DNA of 8,308 nt from Bacteroidales bacterium UBA4073 (GCA_002383425.1 DFYV01000056.1:1-8308), one strand, 5' to 3'; positions 1 to 7,134 are shown, counted from the stretch's first letter. The notes: generated from the letters alone by a model not told the origin. Numbers and translations: made by a program.

Positions 1-988
1 TTACGATAGTCTTGGAAGTCTGAAATTCGACGTTTTGCAAACCCCTTAAAAATTCTTCAACTTCCATGATTTTTTTACCTGACTGCTGAACGGTTTTAAT
101 TGCAATGGCTCCCTGTGAGCAGTAAATATGGATGTGTGTTTTACCATCGGTTCTGATTGTCCCAGTAGGAAAGGTGTGATTTATATCTAATTTATCGGCA
201 TGGTAAATTTTTAAGGTGACTACTGCATCAACATTACTTCTCCTGATTTTCACTTCGGTCCATGCTGTGGGATATGGGCTGAGACCTCTAATAAGATTAA
301 AAACCTTATGGCATGGTTCATTCCAGTTAATGCGACACGTCGCTTTAAAAATTTTTGGTGCCGTTTTTAGTTCACCATCAATAGGAATTTGCTGTTGTGG
401 GATAGGTGAAACTTTCCCCTTTTCTAACATCTTGATGGTTTCTACAACCAGGGCAGCCCCATGATACATCAACTTATCGTGCAGTTCGCCAGCTGTTTCG
501 GTGTCGCCAATGGGAATTGTTTGTTGTAGAATGATATTGCCAGTATCAATCTGATTGTCAAGCAGAAATGTTGTGATGCCAGTTTGTTTTTCGCCGTTAA
601 TAATAGCCCAGTTTATTGGAGCAGCACCTCTATACTGCGGTAGCAGCGATGCGTGAAGGTTAAATGTTCCTAAACGGGGAAGTTGCCACACCTCCCTGGG
701 TAGCATTCTGAAGGCAACCACAACAATAATGTCGGGATTTAGCTCTCTAAGGGCTTGAATAAAGTTTGGATTTTTTAACTTTTCGGGTTGAAGAACGGGA
801 ATGTTGTTTTGCTCTGCAAATACCTTAACCGGTGAGGGTTGAGGTTTTAAACCACGTCCTGCAGGTTTGTCTGGTACTGTAACGGCTGCCAATACATTGT
901 ATCCTGCATCGATGATTGCCCTTAAGGGTTCAACCGCAAAATCGGGTGTTCCCATATAAACAATATGCGGATTTTCCTTTGCTGGCAT
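1..988 (-). CDS. fmt: Methionyl-tRNA formyltransferase (3' end cut by window edge)
   Basis: Fmt transfers a formyl group from 10-formyltetrahydrofolate to the amino group of methionine on initiator tRNA in the cytoplasm. I translated it from the ATG at 988-986. The protein opens MPAKENPHIVYMGTPDFAVEP, the usual Fmt N-terminus. The catalytic triad of the family is present as Asn110 and His112 in FNLHASLLPQYRGAAP and Asp148 in QIDTGN, exactly two residues offset from the E. coli Asn108/His110/Asp146. Residues 1-190 or so form the Rossmann-like formyltransferase domain. The C-terminal OB-fold tRNA-binding domain follows, from about residue 210, with a typical FNLIRGLSPYPTAW stretch. The frame is open for 329 codons to the window edge with no stop, so only a few C-terminal residues should be missing. 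It starts 6 bp after the ribBA stop, which suggests co-transcription and translational coupling. There is a weak AGGA upstream of the start. Confidence 0.97.
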   Translation of the reverse strand, partial: MPAKENPHIVYMGTPDFAVEPLRAIIDAGYNVLAAVTVPDKPAGRGLKPQPSPVKVFAEQNNIPVLQPEKLKNPNFIQALRELNPDIIVVVAFRMLPREVWQLPRLGTFNLHASLLPQYRGAAPINWAIINGEKQTGITTFLLDNQIDTGNIILQQTIPIGDTETAGELHDKLMYHGAALVVETIKMLEKGKVSPIPQQQIPIDGELKTAPKIFKATCRINWNEPCHKVFNLIRGLSPYPTAWTEVKIRRSNVDAVVTLKIYHADKLDINHTFPTGTIRTDGKTHIHIYCSQGAIAIKTVQQSGKKIMEVEEFLRGLQNVEFQTSKTIV

Positions 989-994
989 CGGATG

Positions 995-2230
995 CTAATC
1001 CTTTTTAGGGCTGAAAAGATTGATGTGCCCCATTCTTTCGTGCTTGGTCTTAAGGTAAAATTCGTTGTATGGATTGGGTGGAATTACCAGGGGGATGTTT
1101 CCCACCACGTGTAAACCGTACCCTTCAAGACCGCTCATTTTTTTAGGGTTATTGGTGATAAGCCGCATGTTCTTAACGCCAACCTCACGTAGAATACTAG
1201 CTCCAACGCCATAGTCGCGTTCATCGGGCTGAAACCCTAATTCAACGTTAGCATCAACAGTATCGAGTCCTTCCTCTTGCAGCTTATAGGCATGTATTTT
1301 GTTAAAAAGGCCTATGCCCCTGCCTTCCTGATTCAGGTAAACCAATACACCTTTTCCCGCATTATCAATCATTCTCATGGCTTCGTGTAGCTGAGGGCCA
1401 CAATCGCATCGGTAGGAACCAAAAATATCACCGGTAACACATGAGGAATGCACCCTTACCAGTATGGGTTCATCCGGTTCCCACTTCCCTTTTATTAGGG
1501 CAACATGTTCAAGGCCATTCGTTTTTTGGCGGAAAGGGATTAGCTCAAAATTACCATATTCAGTTGGTAGCTTCACTTTAACGCCTCTTTCAATAATGCT
1601 ATCAAATTTCAACCTATAGCTAATTAAATCTTTAATGGAAACTATTTTAAGGTTGAACTTTTTGGCAACCTCAAGGAGTTGAGGTAAACGAGCCATGCTA
1701 CCATCGTCGTTCATAATTTCAACGAGTACTCCGCCTGGTATCAGACCTGCCATTTGGGTAAGGTCAATGGCAGCCTCGGTATGACCTGGTCGTCTCAATA
1801 CACCTTTTTCCTTAGCTCTAAGCGGGAAAATATGCCCGGGACGGGCAAGGTCTTCGGGTTTTGTGTTGGGATCAACAAGAGCCTTTATGGTTTTTGCCCT
1901 ATCGGAGGCTGAAATGCCGGTAGTACACCCATGCCCAATAAGATCAACCGATACGGTAAAGGCGGTATGGTGCATAGCGGTATTTCGGTTTACCATGGGT
2001 TCGAGCTCAAGCTCATCGCAACGTTTTTCCGGAAGCGAGGCACATATTAATCCTCGTCCATGTTTAGCCATAAAGTTGATTATTTCCGGGGTAATCAGCT
2101 CCGCAGCGGTAATGAAATCACCCTCGTTTTCCCTGTCTTCGTCATCTACCACTATTATTACCCTGCCATTCCGTAACTCTTCTAAAGCTTCATCAATGGT
2201 GTTTAGCTTAATTTCTTCGTTGTTTTCCAT
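995..2230 (-). CDS. ribBA: Bifunctional RibBA: 3,4-dihydroxy-2-butanone-4-phosphate synthase / GTP cyclohydrolase II
   Basis: This fused enzyme makes both precursors of riboflavin: dihydroxybutanone phosphate from ribulose 5-phosphate (N-terminal half) and the pyrimidine precursor from GTP (C-terminal half). RibB domain, about residues 8-205: the metal-binding acidic motif DDEDRENEGD is at 29-38, GHGCTTGISASDRA at 99-112, His150 lies in RRPGHTEAAIDL, and Glu171 in EIMNDDGSMAR. RibA domain, about 207-400: the three zinc-ligand cysteines are Cys264, Cys275 and Cys277 (HSSCVTGDIFGSYRCDCG), followed by NQEGRGIGL at 300-308, the DERDYG active-site stretch near 336-341 and TNNPKKM at 359-365. The length of 411 residues matches full fusions, and both halves keep their catalytic residues, so both activities are expected. 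A 67-bp gap separates it from the upstream glycosyltransferase. That gap is too short for an FMN riboswitch and shows only a weak TAATTTTA promoter-like box. Confidence 0.97.
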   Translation of the reverse strand: MENNEEIKLNTIDEALEELRNGRVIIVVDDEDRENEGDFITAAELITPEIINFMAKHGRGLICASLPEKRCDELELEPMVNRNTAMHHTAFTVSVDLIGHGCTTGISASDRAKTIKALVDPNTKPEDLARPGHIFPLRAKEKGVLRRPGHTEAAIDLTQMAGLIPGGVLVEIMNDDGSMARLPQLLEVAKKFNLKIVSIKDLISYRLKFDSIIERGVKVKLPTEYGNFELIPFRQKTNGLEHVALIKGKWEPDEPILVRVHSSCVTGDIFGSYRCDCGPQLHEAMRMIDNAGKGVLVYLNQEGRGIGLFNKIHAYKLQEEGLDTVDANVELGFQPDERDYGVGASILREVGVKNMRLITNNPKKMSGLEGYGLHVVGNIPLVIPPNPYNEFYLKTKHERMGHINLFSPKKD

Positions 2231-2297
2231 TTTGTTGCTAAAATGATAGTTTTAAAAACTGTCGTAAAATTAGCATTTTGAAAGGAATTATTTTTTG

Positions 2298-3482
2298 CTA
2301 AATGTCAGTTTTTCGTTTTGCTTTATCCCAAATATGACTTTGCTTGCCCATGGTAAAACGGATAAACCCTTTCAGCATGTTAATGTTCATCATAAAACCG
2401 TAGTATGGGAATGTTACCCACGACGATATCCGAGCGGAATGGCGTATCAGGTAACCTATTGCAACCATACCATAAAAAAAGCTAATAGCTGCAAAGGTGA
2501 GTGTATATGTGATTGAATTACTCTGGTTAAGGAACAGTATGATGGCATTTAGGAATGGAATTGCTATAATAATTGGCGGAACAAAAATCCACCGTAAAAC
2601 CTTATGGGAAAAGAATTTAAAGGCAATTTCGGCGTTCTTTATGGGGTTTAGTAGGTTGATATGTCTGACAAGGGCTTGAAAACAACCCGCAGCTATTCGT
2701 ACCTTCCGTTTTTTTTCATCATCAACTGTTAGTGAGCCAGCCTCTGATGCAATGGCCTGGTGTACGTACTTAATCCTGTAACCTTGGTAAATAATGTTTG
2801 CCGATATTTCAAAATCGTCGAGTATGGTGTTGCCTGGCAGTGGTTTGAACAGGTTGGTTCGAATTGCGTACAATTCACCTGCACCCGATACCGTTGAACC
2901 TGTGCAACTTTCCAATTTTTTGATTAACGATTCGTATCTCCAGTAAATGCCTTCCCCTTTCGATGCTAAACCATCGGTATCGTCGCATCTGATTTTTTTT
3001 TGCCCTGCAACGCAACCTACTTTAGGATTCTCAAATAGTTTAACCAAATCCACAAGCGAATTTGGCGAGAGATAAGTGTTGGCATCGGTGAATATCGTTA
3101 TGGGAGTTTTAACCAGCTCCATCGCCTTATTTATGGAAAGCGCTTTCCCTAACCTTTGGGGACTATTAATTAGGGTGATATTTTGGAGGCTTTTAAGTAT
3201 TTCGGATGTATTATCGGTATTGCCGTCGGTCACCCAAACCTGATGAACCTTTTGCGATGGATAGTTAAGTGAAAGTGTATTCTGGTATTTTGGTATAATA
3301 TACCTTTCCTCGTTGTGGGCTGCAATAATAATGGTTACATCGGGGAGTTGGTTTTGGTTCATAGCGGTTATGTTCCGCCTCTTACGTTTAATAGTACAGG
3401 GTAGCCAAAGCAACATAATATATCCGAAGTAGGTGTATAAGGTTATACCAATAGCCAGCCAGAAAAAGGAATTGATTAGCAT
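2298..3482 (-). CDS. Membrane-bound family 2 glycosyltransferase
   Basis: An inverting GT-A fold glycosyltransferase that uses a nucleotide sugar and is held in the inner membrane. It starts with one membrane segment (about residues 5-28). A cytoplasmic GT2 domain follows, with AAHNEE at 54-59, TDGNTDNT at 85-92 (nucleotide binding), the DxD-like TDANTYL at 132-138, SGAGELYA at 199-206, the catalytic-base region DDFEIS at 222-227 and a basic KKRKVRIAAG stretch at 257-266 where processive relatives carry their QxxRW region. Three further hydrophobic segments lie at about 297-317, 322-346 and 355-372. This arrangement resembles the hyaluronan/poly-N-acetylglucosamine/cellulose synthase class, but the canonical QxxRW is not obvious, so processivity is uncertain. 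The donor and acceptor cannot be read from sequence. Its ATG overlaps the end of the preceding GT4 gene by 7 bp, so the two are almost certainly translated from one mRNA. Confidence 0.9.
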   Translation of the reverse strand: MLINSFFWLAIGITLYTYFGYIMLLWLPCTIKRKRRNITAMNQNQLPDVTIIIAAHNEERYIIPKYQNTLSLNYPSQKVHQVWVTDGNTDNTSEILKSLQNITLINSPQRLGKALSINKAMELVKTPITIFTDANTYLSPNSLVDLVKLFENPKVGCVAGQKKIRCDDTDGLASKGEGIYWRYESLIKKLESCTGSTVSGAGELYAIRTNLFKPLPGNTILDDFEISANIIYQGYRIKYVHQAIASEAGSLTVDDEKKRKVRIAAGCFQALVRHINLLNPIKNAEIAFKFFSHKVLRWIFVPPIIIAIPFLNAIILFLNQSNSITYTLTFAAISFFYGMVAIGYLIRHSARISSWVTFPYYGFMMNINMLKGFIRFTMGKQSHIWDKAKRKTDI

Positions 3483-4687
3483 CCTTTGATTTGTGTGTAG
3501 AATTCGGTTAACTTGTGCGCTAATGCAATGGCATCGAAATTTTTATGGGCGAATTCCCTGGCATTCAAGGCAATTTGTTTTCCTATTTCAGGATTATAAA
3601 TGAGCGAACATACCGCTTTGGCAAAATCATCGGGAGTGTCAGCTATGAGAATGTGCTCATTATGCTTAATATCAATTCCTTTTACAGCCATGCTCGTGGC
3701 TACAATAGCCCTTTGCAGGTACATACCCTCAACAATTTTGATGCGAATGCCACTCCCCGAAAGCATTGGAACAACCATTACCGGACAACGACTGAGAAAT
3801 GCCGAAGAGCTTGCTACCTGACCATGAAAAATGATATTCCGTTCTGTAATCAGCCTTTCGGCCAGTTCATCCGAAGCATTACGCCCGGCGATATGAAACT
3901 CCATTTCAGGGATTTCGGACTGGATGCGTGGCCAAACCCAATCAATAAACCACATAAGACCCTCGATGTTGGGCAGCCAGTCCAGTGCTCCTATATAGCA
4001 TATAGCAGGGAAATCAACCGGTTCAAGGTCGGTTGTTACCTCTTCCTCAAGGTAACCAGCGGGTATGGTGATGGTTGGTTTTATGAAGTTGTGGGTAGTA
4101 AACCATTGCCTATCGGGTTCGGTTATGGCCACAAGTGCGTCAACCTTACTGGCAATTGTCGATTCAACCCTTGCCAACCGTTTGGCAAGACGGTGGAAGT
4201 ACAGCTGTCGCAAGGTGTTGGGTTCATTCTCGGCCAGTTTCAGCCAAATTTGATGCTCCACATTATGACTTCGAAGCGATAATATTCCCTTAAAATACTT
4301 GCGAATGGTTCTAATGTAGGGGTACAGGTAAAGGCCTTCCAGCTGAACAACATCAAAACTTTCGTTTTGCAGCAATTGTTTTATTCGCCCTTTAAACATA
4401 CGACAAATGTATCGTTCAATGTTGTAGGGGCGGAGTGAAAATATGAAGTTTAGCAGGTAACCGGGTAGGTTAGTTTTGATGTTTACAGGGAAAATTTCGA
4501 AATTAATGAGGGTTTTAATTTCATCGGGAATTATTTCAAGTGAGCTTGGGTGTTTCTGTGTGCTAAGGGTAAGCACGGTTACATTATTATCGGCCTTAGC
4601 CAGGCTAAGCGATATGTTAAGGGTTGCCAGCGTTCCTCCATCAACAGGGGGATATGGAGGTTTGTGTGAGATAATCAGGATTCGCAT
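3476..4687 (-). CDS. Family 4 (GT-B fold) glycosyltransferase
   Basis: A predicted soluble or peripheral glycosyltransferase of the retaining GT4 class. The N-terminal Rossmann domain opens MRILIISHKPPYPPVDGGT; the GG at 17-18 is where family members contact the donor or acceptor. Other marks are a conserved SHNVEHQIW at 140-148, the inter-domain GALDWLPNIEGLMWF at 233-247, and the C-terminal nucleotide-sugar site GSGIRIKIVEGM at 311-322 with the family's conserved glutamate at about 320. No signal peptide or membrane segment is visible. At 403 residues it is of usual length and appears intact. The pattern weakly recalls sugar transferases associated with exopolysaccharide loci, but I cannot assign a substrate. 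It begins 7 bp after the permease gene and overlaps the membrane GT2 gene downstream, so it probably works with one or both on an envelope glycan; that role is inference. Confidence 0.9.
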   Translation of the reverse strand: MRILIISHKPPYPPVDGGTLATLNISLSLAKADNNVTVLTLSTQKHPSSLEIIPDEIKTLINFEIFPVNIKTNLPGYLLNFIFSLRPYNIERYICRMFKGRIKQLLQNESFDVVQLEGLYLYPYIRTIRKYFKGILSLRSHNVEHQIWLKLAENEPNTLRQLYFHRLAKRLARVESTIASKVDALVAITEPDRQWFTTHNFIKPTITIPAGYLEEEVTTDLEPVDFPAICYIGALDWLPNIEGLMWFIDWVWPRIQSEIPEMEFHIAGRNASDELAERLITERNIIFHGQVASSSAFLSRCPVMVVPMLSGSGIRIKIVEGMYLQRAIVATSMAVKGIDIKHNEHILIADTPDDFAKAVCSLIYNPEIGKQIALNAREFAHKNFDAIALAHKLTEFYTQIKGC

Positions 4688-4694
4688 TAATGGT

Positions 4695-6170
4695 TTACTC
4701 TGTTTTAGGCGAATTAGAGCGCTTTTTAAATAGTGCTCTTATTTTGAACAGTTTTTTTAGCTTTTCTATGTAGAAATCGGTATTCAATATCACGGAATCG
4801 GTGGTGGCTTTGTAGGAGAGAAAAATCCCCAAGGGTAGAAGTATGAATGATGATACCCACATCCCTATAAAGGGATTCCAAATCAGCTCACGCGAAAATT
4901 TTTCGCCGGTGATATTAATGATGTAGTAAATGATGAAGAATAGAACCGAAATGACTACTGGAGTTCCCAATCCACCTTTCCTGATTATGGCTCCCAGCGG
5001 TGCCCCAATGAAAAAGAAAACGAAACAGGCAAAGGAAAGCGTGAACTTGCGGTGCCATTCAATTTTATGACGTGCTATGTACTTTTGCCTGTAGTAGAAC
5101 TCTTCCTTTGATGATGATACATAGCTTTTGGTGGACCGTGCAAACTCAATGGCTCTTTCCAGCGCTGAAATCTTTTCCTCCGATGAAAGTGACTTGAAAA
5201 GGCTATCGGCGTTGATGCTACGTTTAACCTCCACCTTGTCCTTACGTCGTCCCCAGTATGGGTTCCTGAATATGCTGTTTCGAATTACATACTGCGAGAA
5301 CGATTCGAGCTGGGTATTAAAAGTTTTCGAGAGTGAATCTTCAGTTTTTGACAGCTGGCTAATATTTTGGGTTTGGTAGCTGTCCTTGAAAAAACTCTCA
5401 TCGGCCCGTTGTAGTTCAAAGCCCTTGAGCTCAAAGATGATAATTTCTTTTTCAAAGAATTGTCGTTGGGCAGGAAGTTTATCCTTGTAACCATGACGAG
5501 GTTTACGGTTATCCCTGACCTCTTTGTAGCTATTGCCACTGTACAACGTAGCTACCAGAAACTTCTGATCGGCTGTGGGTTTCATGAAACCCGAATCGGC
5601 GTAGGTGACAGTGGTATTTCCTTCATCCTTGCTGTGATCGTAAATAAGTATGCGGCGCATAAGGCCGGTGTTGGGATCTTTATCCCCAACTTTAATGCTG
5701 TACCCCTCTATTAGGTTGGTAAAGACTCCTTCTTTTATGATTAACTCGGGCTTTTGCTGTTTTACCGAGTAAAGGAGAGTCGATATTTTAAGATTTGTGT
5801 AGGGCAGAACATTATTTGCGAAAAAGAATGCGCCGATGCTGATTAAAACGGTAAGAATAATAATCGGTGTTAGTATTCGGGGTAGAGAAATTCCAGCTGA
5901 TTTCATGGCAAGTAACTCGTTATTTTCACCAAGATTACCCATTGTCATTAGCGAAGCAAGAAGTGTGGCCAGGGGCAATGCCATGGGCAGAAGCCCAGCC
6001 GATGCATACAAAAGAAGTTCCGCTATTACATCCCAGCTCAACCCTTTTCCTACCAGATCATCGATATACTTCCAAAGGAATTGCATTAGTAGCACAAACA
6101 TAGTAATGAAGAAGGTCATTACAAGTGGCCCTATGTACGATTTCAGAACAAAACGATGAAGTGTTTTCAC
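4695..6170 (-). CDS. LptF/LptG (YjgP/YjgQ) family permease, GTG start
   Basis: LptF and LptG are the membrane subunits that, with the LptB ATPase, pull lipopolysaccharide out of the inner membrane and pass it to the periplasmic bridge. Three membrane segments lie near residues 14-34, 52-76 and 99-120, then a periplasmic domain (about 121-373), then three more segments near 376-396, 403-421 and 433-454. The loop GNLGENNELLAMKSAGIS (78-95), likely near the ATPase contact, and the block HRKFTLSFACFVFFFIGAPL (373-392) are typical of the family. The start is GTG: an in-frame TGA lies two codons upstream and the N-terminus MKTLHRFVLKSYIGPL matches relatives. At 491 residues it is longer than the roughly 360 residues of the enterobacterial proteins, the extra length being in the periplasmic part. 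Whether it is LptF or LptG cannot be decided here, so no symbol is given. An ABC permease for another lipid cannot be excluded. Confidence 0.92.
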   Translation of the reverse strand: MKTLHRFVLKSYIGPLVMTFFITMFVLLMQFLWKYIDDLVGKGLSWDVIAELLLYASAGLLPMALPLATLLASLMTMGNLGENNELLAMKSAGISLPRILTPIIILTVLISIGAFFFANNVLPYTNLKISTLLYSVKQQKPELIIKEGVFTNLIEGYSIKVGDKDPNTGLMRRILIYDHSKDEGNTTVTYADSGFMKPTADQKFLVATLYSGNSYKEVRDNRKPRHGYKDKLPAQRQFFEKEIIIFELKGFELQRADESFFKDSYQTQNISQLSKTEDSLSKTFNTQLESFSQYVIRNSIFRNPYWGRRKDKVEVKRSINADSLFKSLSSEEKISALERAIEFARSTKSYVSSSKEEFYYRQKYIARHKIEWHRKFTLSFACFVFFFIGAPLGAIIRKGGLGTPVVISVLFFIIYYIINITGEKFSRELIWNPFIGMWVSSFILLPLGIFLSYKATTDSVILNTDFYIEKLKKLFKIRALFKKRSNSPKTE

Positions 6171-6195
6171 GAATCAAAGTTTAAGAAAAACAGTA

Positions 6196-6203
6196 CAAAG
6201 GTA
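6196..6203 (-). promoter_or_regulatory. Possible Bacteroidota-type -7 box upstream of the permease gene
   Basis: On the minus strand this reads TACCTTTG, a full match to the TAnnTTTG -7 consensus of the Bacteroidota primary sigma factor. It sits in the 74-bp gap between the START-like gene and the permease and would place a transcript start about 19 bases before the GTG. No TTTG -33 element is seen at the usual spacing, so this is a weak call. If real, it would give the permease and downstream genes a promoter separate from that of the START-like gene. Confidence 0.3.
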
Positions 6204-6244
6204 ATGTTTTTCCGTGAAAAGGGTACCGGTGATTTTAGAAGAGT

Positions 6245-6646
6245 TTAAGCTCCAATTAAGCGTTTGAGCTCACCAATTTGGTAATTCCAGAGCGATATCA
6301 CCTCGTCAATATCTTCTTCTTCATTAATCTCTTCGGTTACGGTAAGCGATACTTCGCCGGTGAGTTCATCTCTGGTAACTTTGAAAGCAAAATGGCGTTG
6401 TGCATCATTTTTATCGGAAATCCAACGAAACCTCACAAACTTATTTTCTTTCTTATCAACTAATTCAGCTTTTTTGGAATCGCCATCCCACATAAAGGTG
6501 AAAACATTGCCCGCAAGGTTAACATCATTGGCAAACCATTCCGATAAACCAGAAGGAGTGCTTAAGCGTTTAAAAAGTACTCCTGGTGAGGTGTTGACCT
6601 GGTATTCCAGCTCTACCTTACGTTCGTTTCTCCCTGACCCTTTCAT
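6245..6646 (-). CDS. START-like (SRPBCC/AHSA1-type) domain protein
   Basis: A small cytoplasmic protein of 133 residues with no signal peptide or membrane segment. The pattern LEYQVNTSPGVLFKRLSTPS, then GLSEWFANDVNL, TFMWDGDSKKAELVDKKEN, FVRFRW and the closing LWNYQIGELKRLIGA is characteristic of the START-like family widespread in Bacteroidota, related in fold to AHSA1 and polyketide cyclase/START proteins with a helix-grip hydrophobic cavity. The usual 'GL.EWFA' tryptophan motif is at about residues 33-38, and an acidic loop (NEEEDIDE) lies near 108-115. Its biochemical role is unknown. The ATG at 6646-6644 is supported by an in-frame TAA two codons upstream; no Shine-Dalgarno is visible. 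It is the first gene of the leftward cluster and precedes the LptF/LptG permease by 74 bp. A lipid or hydrophobic-ligand role would fit the fold and neighbour but is inference. Confidence 0.88.
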   Translation of the reverse strand: MKGSGRNERKVELEYQVNTSPGVLFKRLSTPSGLSEWFANDVNLAGNVFTFMWDGDSKKAELVDKKENKFVRFRWISDKNDAQRHFAFKVTRDELTGEVSLTVTEEINEEEDIDEVISLWNYQIGELKRLIGA

Positions 6647-6783
6647 AGCTTACAGTGTTACATCTTAATGCAAGATAAATATTTTTGATATATAATGATG
6701 TTTGTAAAAATTCTATTTATCAACAGGTTGTGTTAATAACGTCATTTATGGTAAAAAAGTGTTTTTAGGTTTAGGGATTGTTT

Positions 6784-6811
6784 TTTGAAAACTAAAAAAA
6801 TGCTATTTTTG
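6784..6811 (+). promoter_or_regulatory. Promoter of the tRNA-Met gene
   Basis: A TTTG at 6784-6787 and TATTTTTG at 6804-6811 match the -33 (TTTG) and -7 (TAnnTTTG) elements of Bacteroidota promoters. They are separated by 16 bases, slightly shorter than the usual spacing. Transcription would begin near 6818, about 25 bases before the mature tRNA. The location directly upstream of an isolated plus-strand tRNA supports the call. Confidence 0.6.
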
Positions 6812-6825
6812 CCACGCAAAAGTTT

Positions 6826-6839
6826 AAGGGTTTTCCCTT
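6826..6839 (+). other. Small hairpin in the tRNA leader
   Basis: AAGGG-TTTT-CCCTT forms a perfect 5-bp stem with a 4-base loop. It ends three bases before the first base of the mature tRNA, within the predicted pre-tRNA leader. It may help present the RNase P cleavage site or simply be chance; there is no poly-T run to make it a terminator. Confidence 0.4.
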
Positions 6840-6842
6840 CAT

Positions 6843-6916
6843 GGCGAGGTAGCTCAGTAGGTTAGAGCGCATGATTCATAATCATGAGGTCGCCGGTTCA
6901 ATCCCGGCTCTCGCTA
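6843..6916 (+). tRNA. tRNA-Met (anticodon CAT), elongator type
   Basis: A complete cloverleaf can be folded by hand: acceptor 6843-6849 with 6909-6915, D stem GCTC/GAGC (6852-6855 with 6865-6868), anticodon stem CATGA/TCATG (6870-6874 with 6882-6886), loop TTCATAA with anticodon CAT at 6877-6879, variable AGGTC, T stem GCCGG/CCGGC (6892-6896 with 6904-6908) with loop TTCAATC, and discriminator A at 6916. The CCA tail is not encoded (CAA follows). It lacks the three G-C pairs in the anticodon stem and the A11-U24 pair that mark initiators, so it is not tRNA-fMet. A lysidine-modified tRNA-Ile2 shares the CAT anticodon, but A5-U68 in the acceptor matches elongator Met better than the C-rich stem of known Ile2 species. 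The acceptor has G-U wobbles at both ends (1-72 and 7-66). Confidence 0.95.
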
Positions 6917-6927
6917 CAAAAAAAATC

Positions 6928-6957
6928 AAAAGGCTACCTGAAAAGGTAGTCTTTTTT
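6928..6957 (+). terminator. Rho-independent terminator of the tRNA-Met unit
   Basis: An 8-bp stem, GGCTACCT paired with AGGTAGTC (one G-U), closes a GAAA loop at 6940-6943 and is followed by TTTTTT at 6952-6957. The flanking A run (6928-6931) extends the pairing with the T run. It starts 11 bases after the tRNA. The A-rich upstream side means it could also act on transcripts from the other strand. Confidence 0.9.
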
Positions 6958-7091
6958 GTTTATATGTATTGACAGTTTGGCTTGTAAGTAAAGTATCAGT
7001 TTAAACAATTGATAATTATGCGCTTAATGTAAATAATTGGTAAAAATTGTAAATGCTGAATTCAGGTAACATTCCAATGATAATAGAGTAA

Positions 7092-7122
7092 TAAAAAAGA
7101 AGGGGAACAGCTAAGTTCCCCT
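7092..7122 (-). terminator. Rho-independent terminator after the DUF4349 gene
   Basis: On the minus strand GGGGAAC-TTAGCT-GTTCCCC forms a 7-bp GC-rich stem (8 bp with a flanking A-T pair), followed by TTCTTTTTTAT. It lies 12 bases beyond the stop codon of the lipoprotein gene and faces the convergent tRNA unit. Confidence 0.88.
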
Positions 7123-7134
7123 CAATTCATTTTA

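Noticed and set aside
1863..2246. A 127-codon plus-strand open frame opposite the start of ribBA
   Set aside because: It is a serine-rich shadow of the RibB coding sequence, whose catalytic motifs are intact on the other strand.
2231..2297. Possible FMN riboswitch in front of ribBA
   Set aside because: The gap is only 67 bases, AT-rich, and lacks the conserved FMN-aptamer helices.
3545..4282. A 245-codon open frame on the plus strand opposite the GT4 gene
   Set aside because: It lies entirely antisense to a gene with clear GT4 motifs, its translation resembles no family I know, and it lacks a promoter or start context.
5836..6159. Overlapping plus-strand open frames opposite the permease N-terminus
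   Set aside because: They mirror the hydrophobic coding of the permease and have no recognisable domain.
6680..6687. A second plus-strand TATTTTTG (-7-like) box
   Set aside because: It lies in very AT-rich DNA with no TTTG at the proper distance and no gene before the tRNA, which has a better promoter of its own.
6892..6917. tRNA 3' end as an integration (att) site
   Set aside because: No second copy of the tRNA 3' end and no integrase or other mobile gene is found in the window.
6969..6974. TTGACA resembling an E. coli-type -35 box
   Set aside because: No matching -10 box at proper spacing, no gene downstream on that strand, and Bacteroidota promoters use a different consensus.
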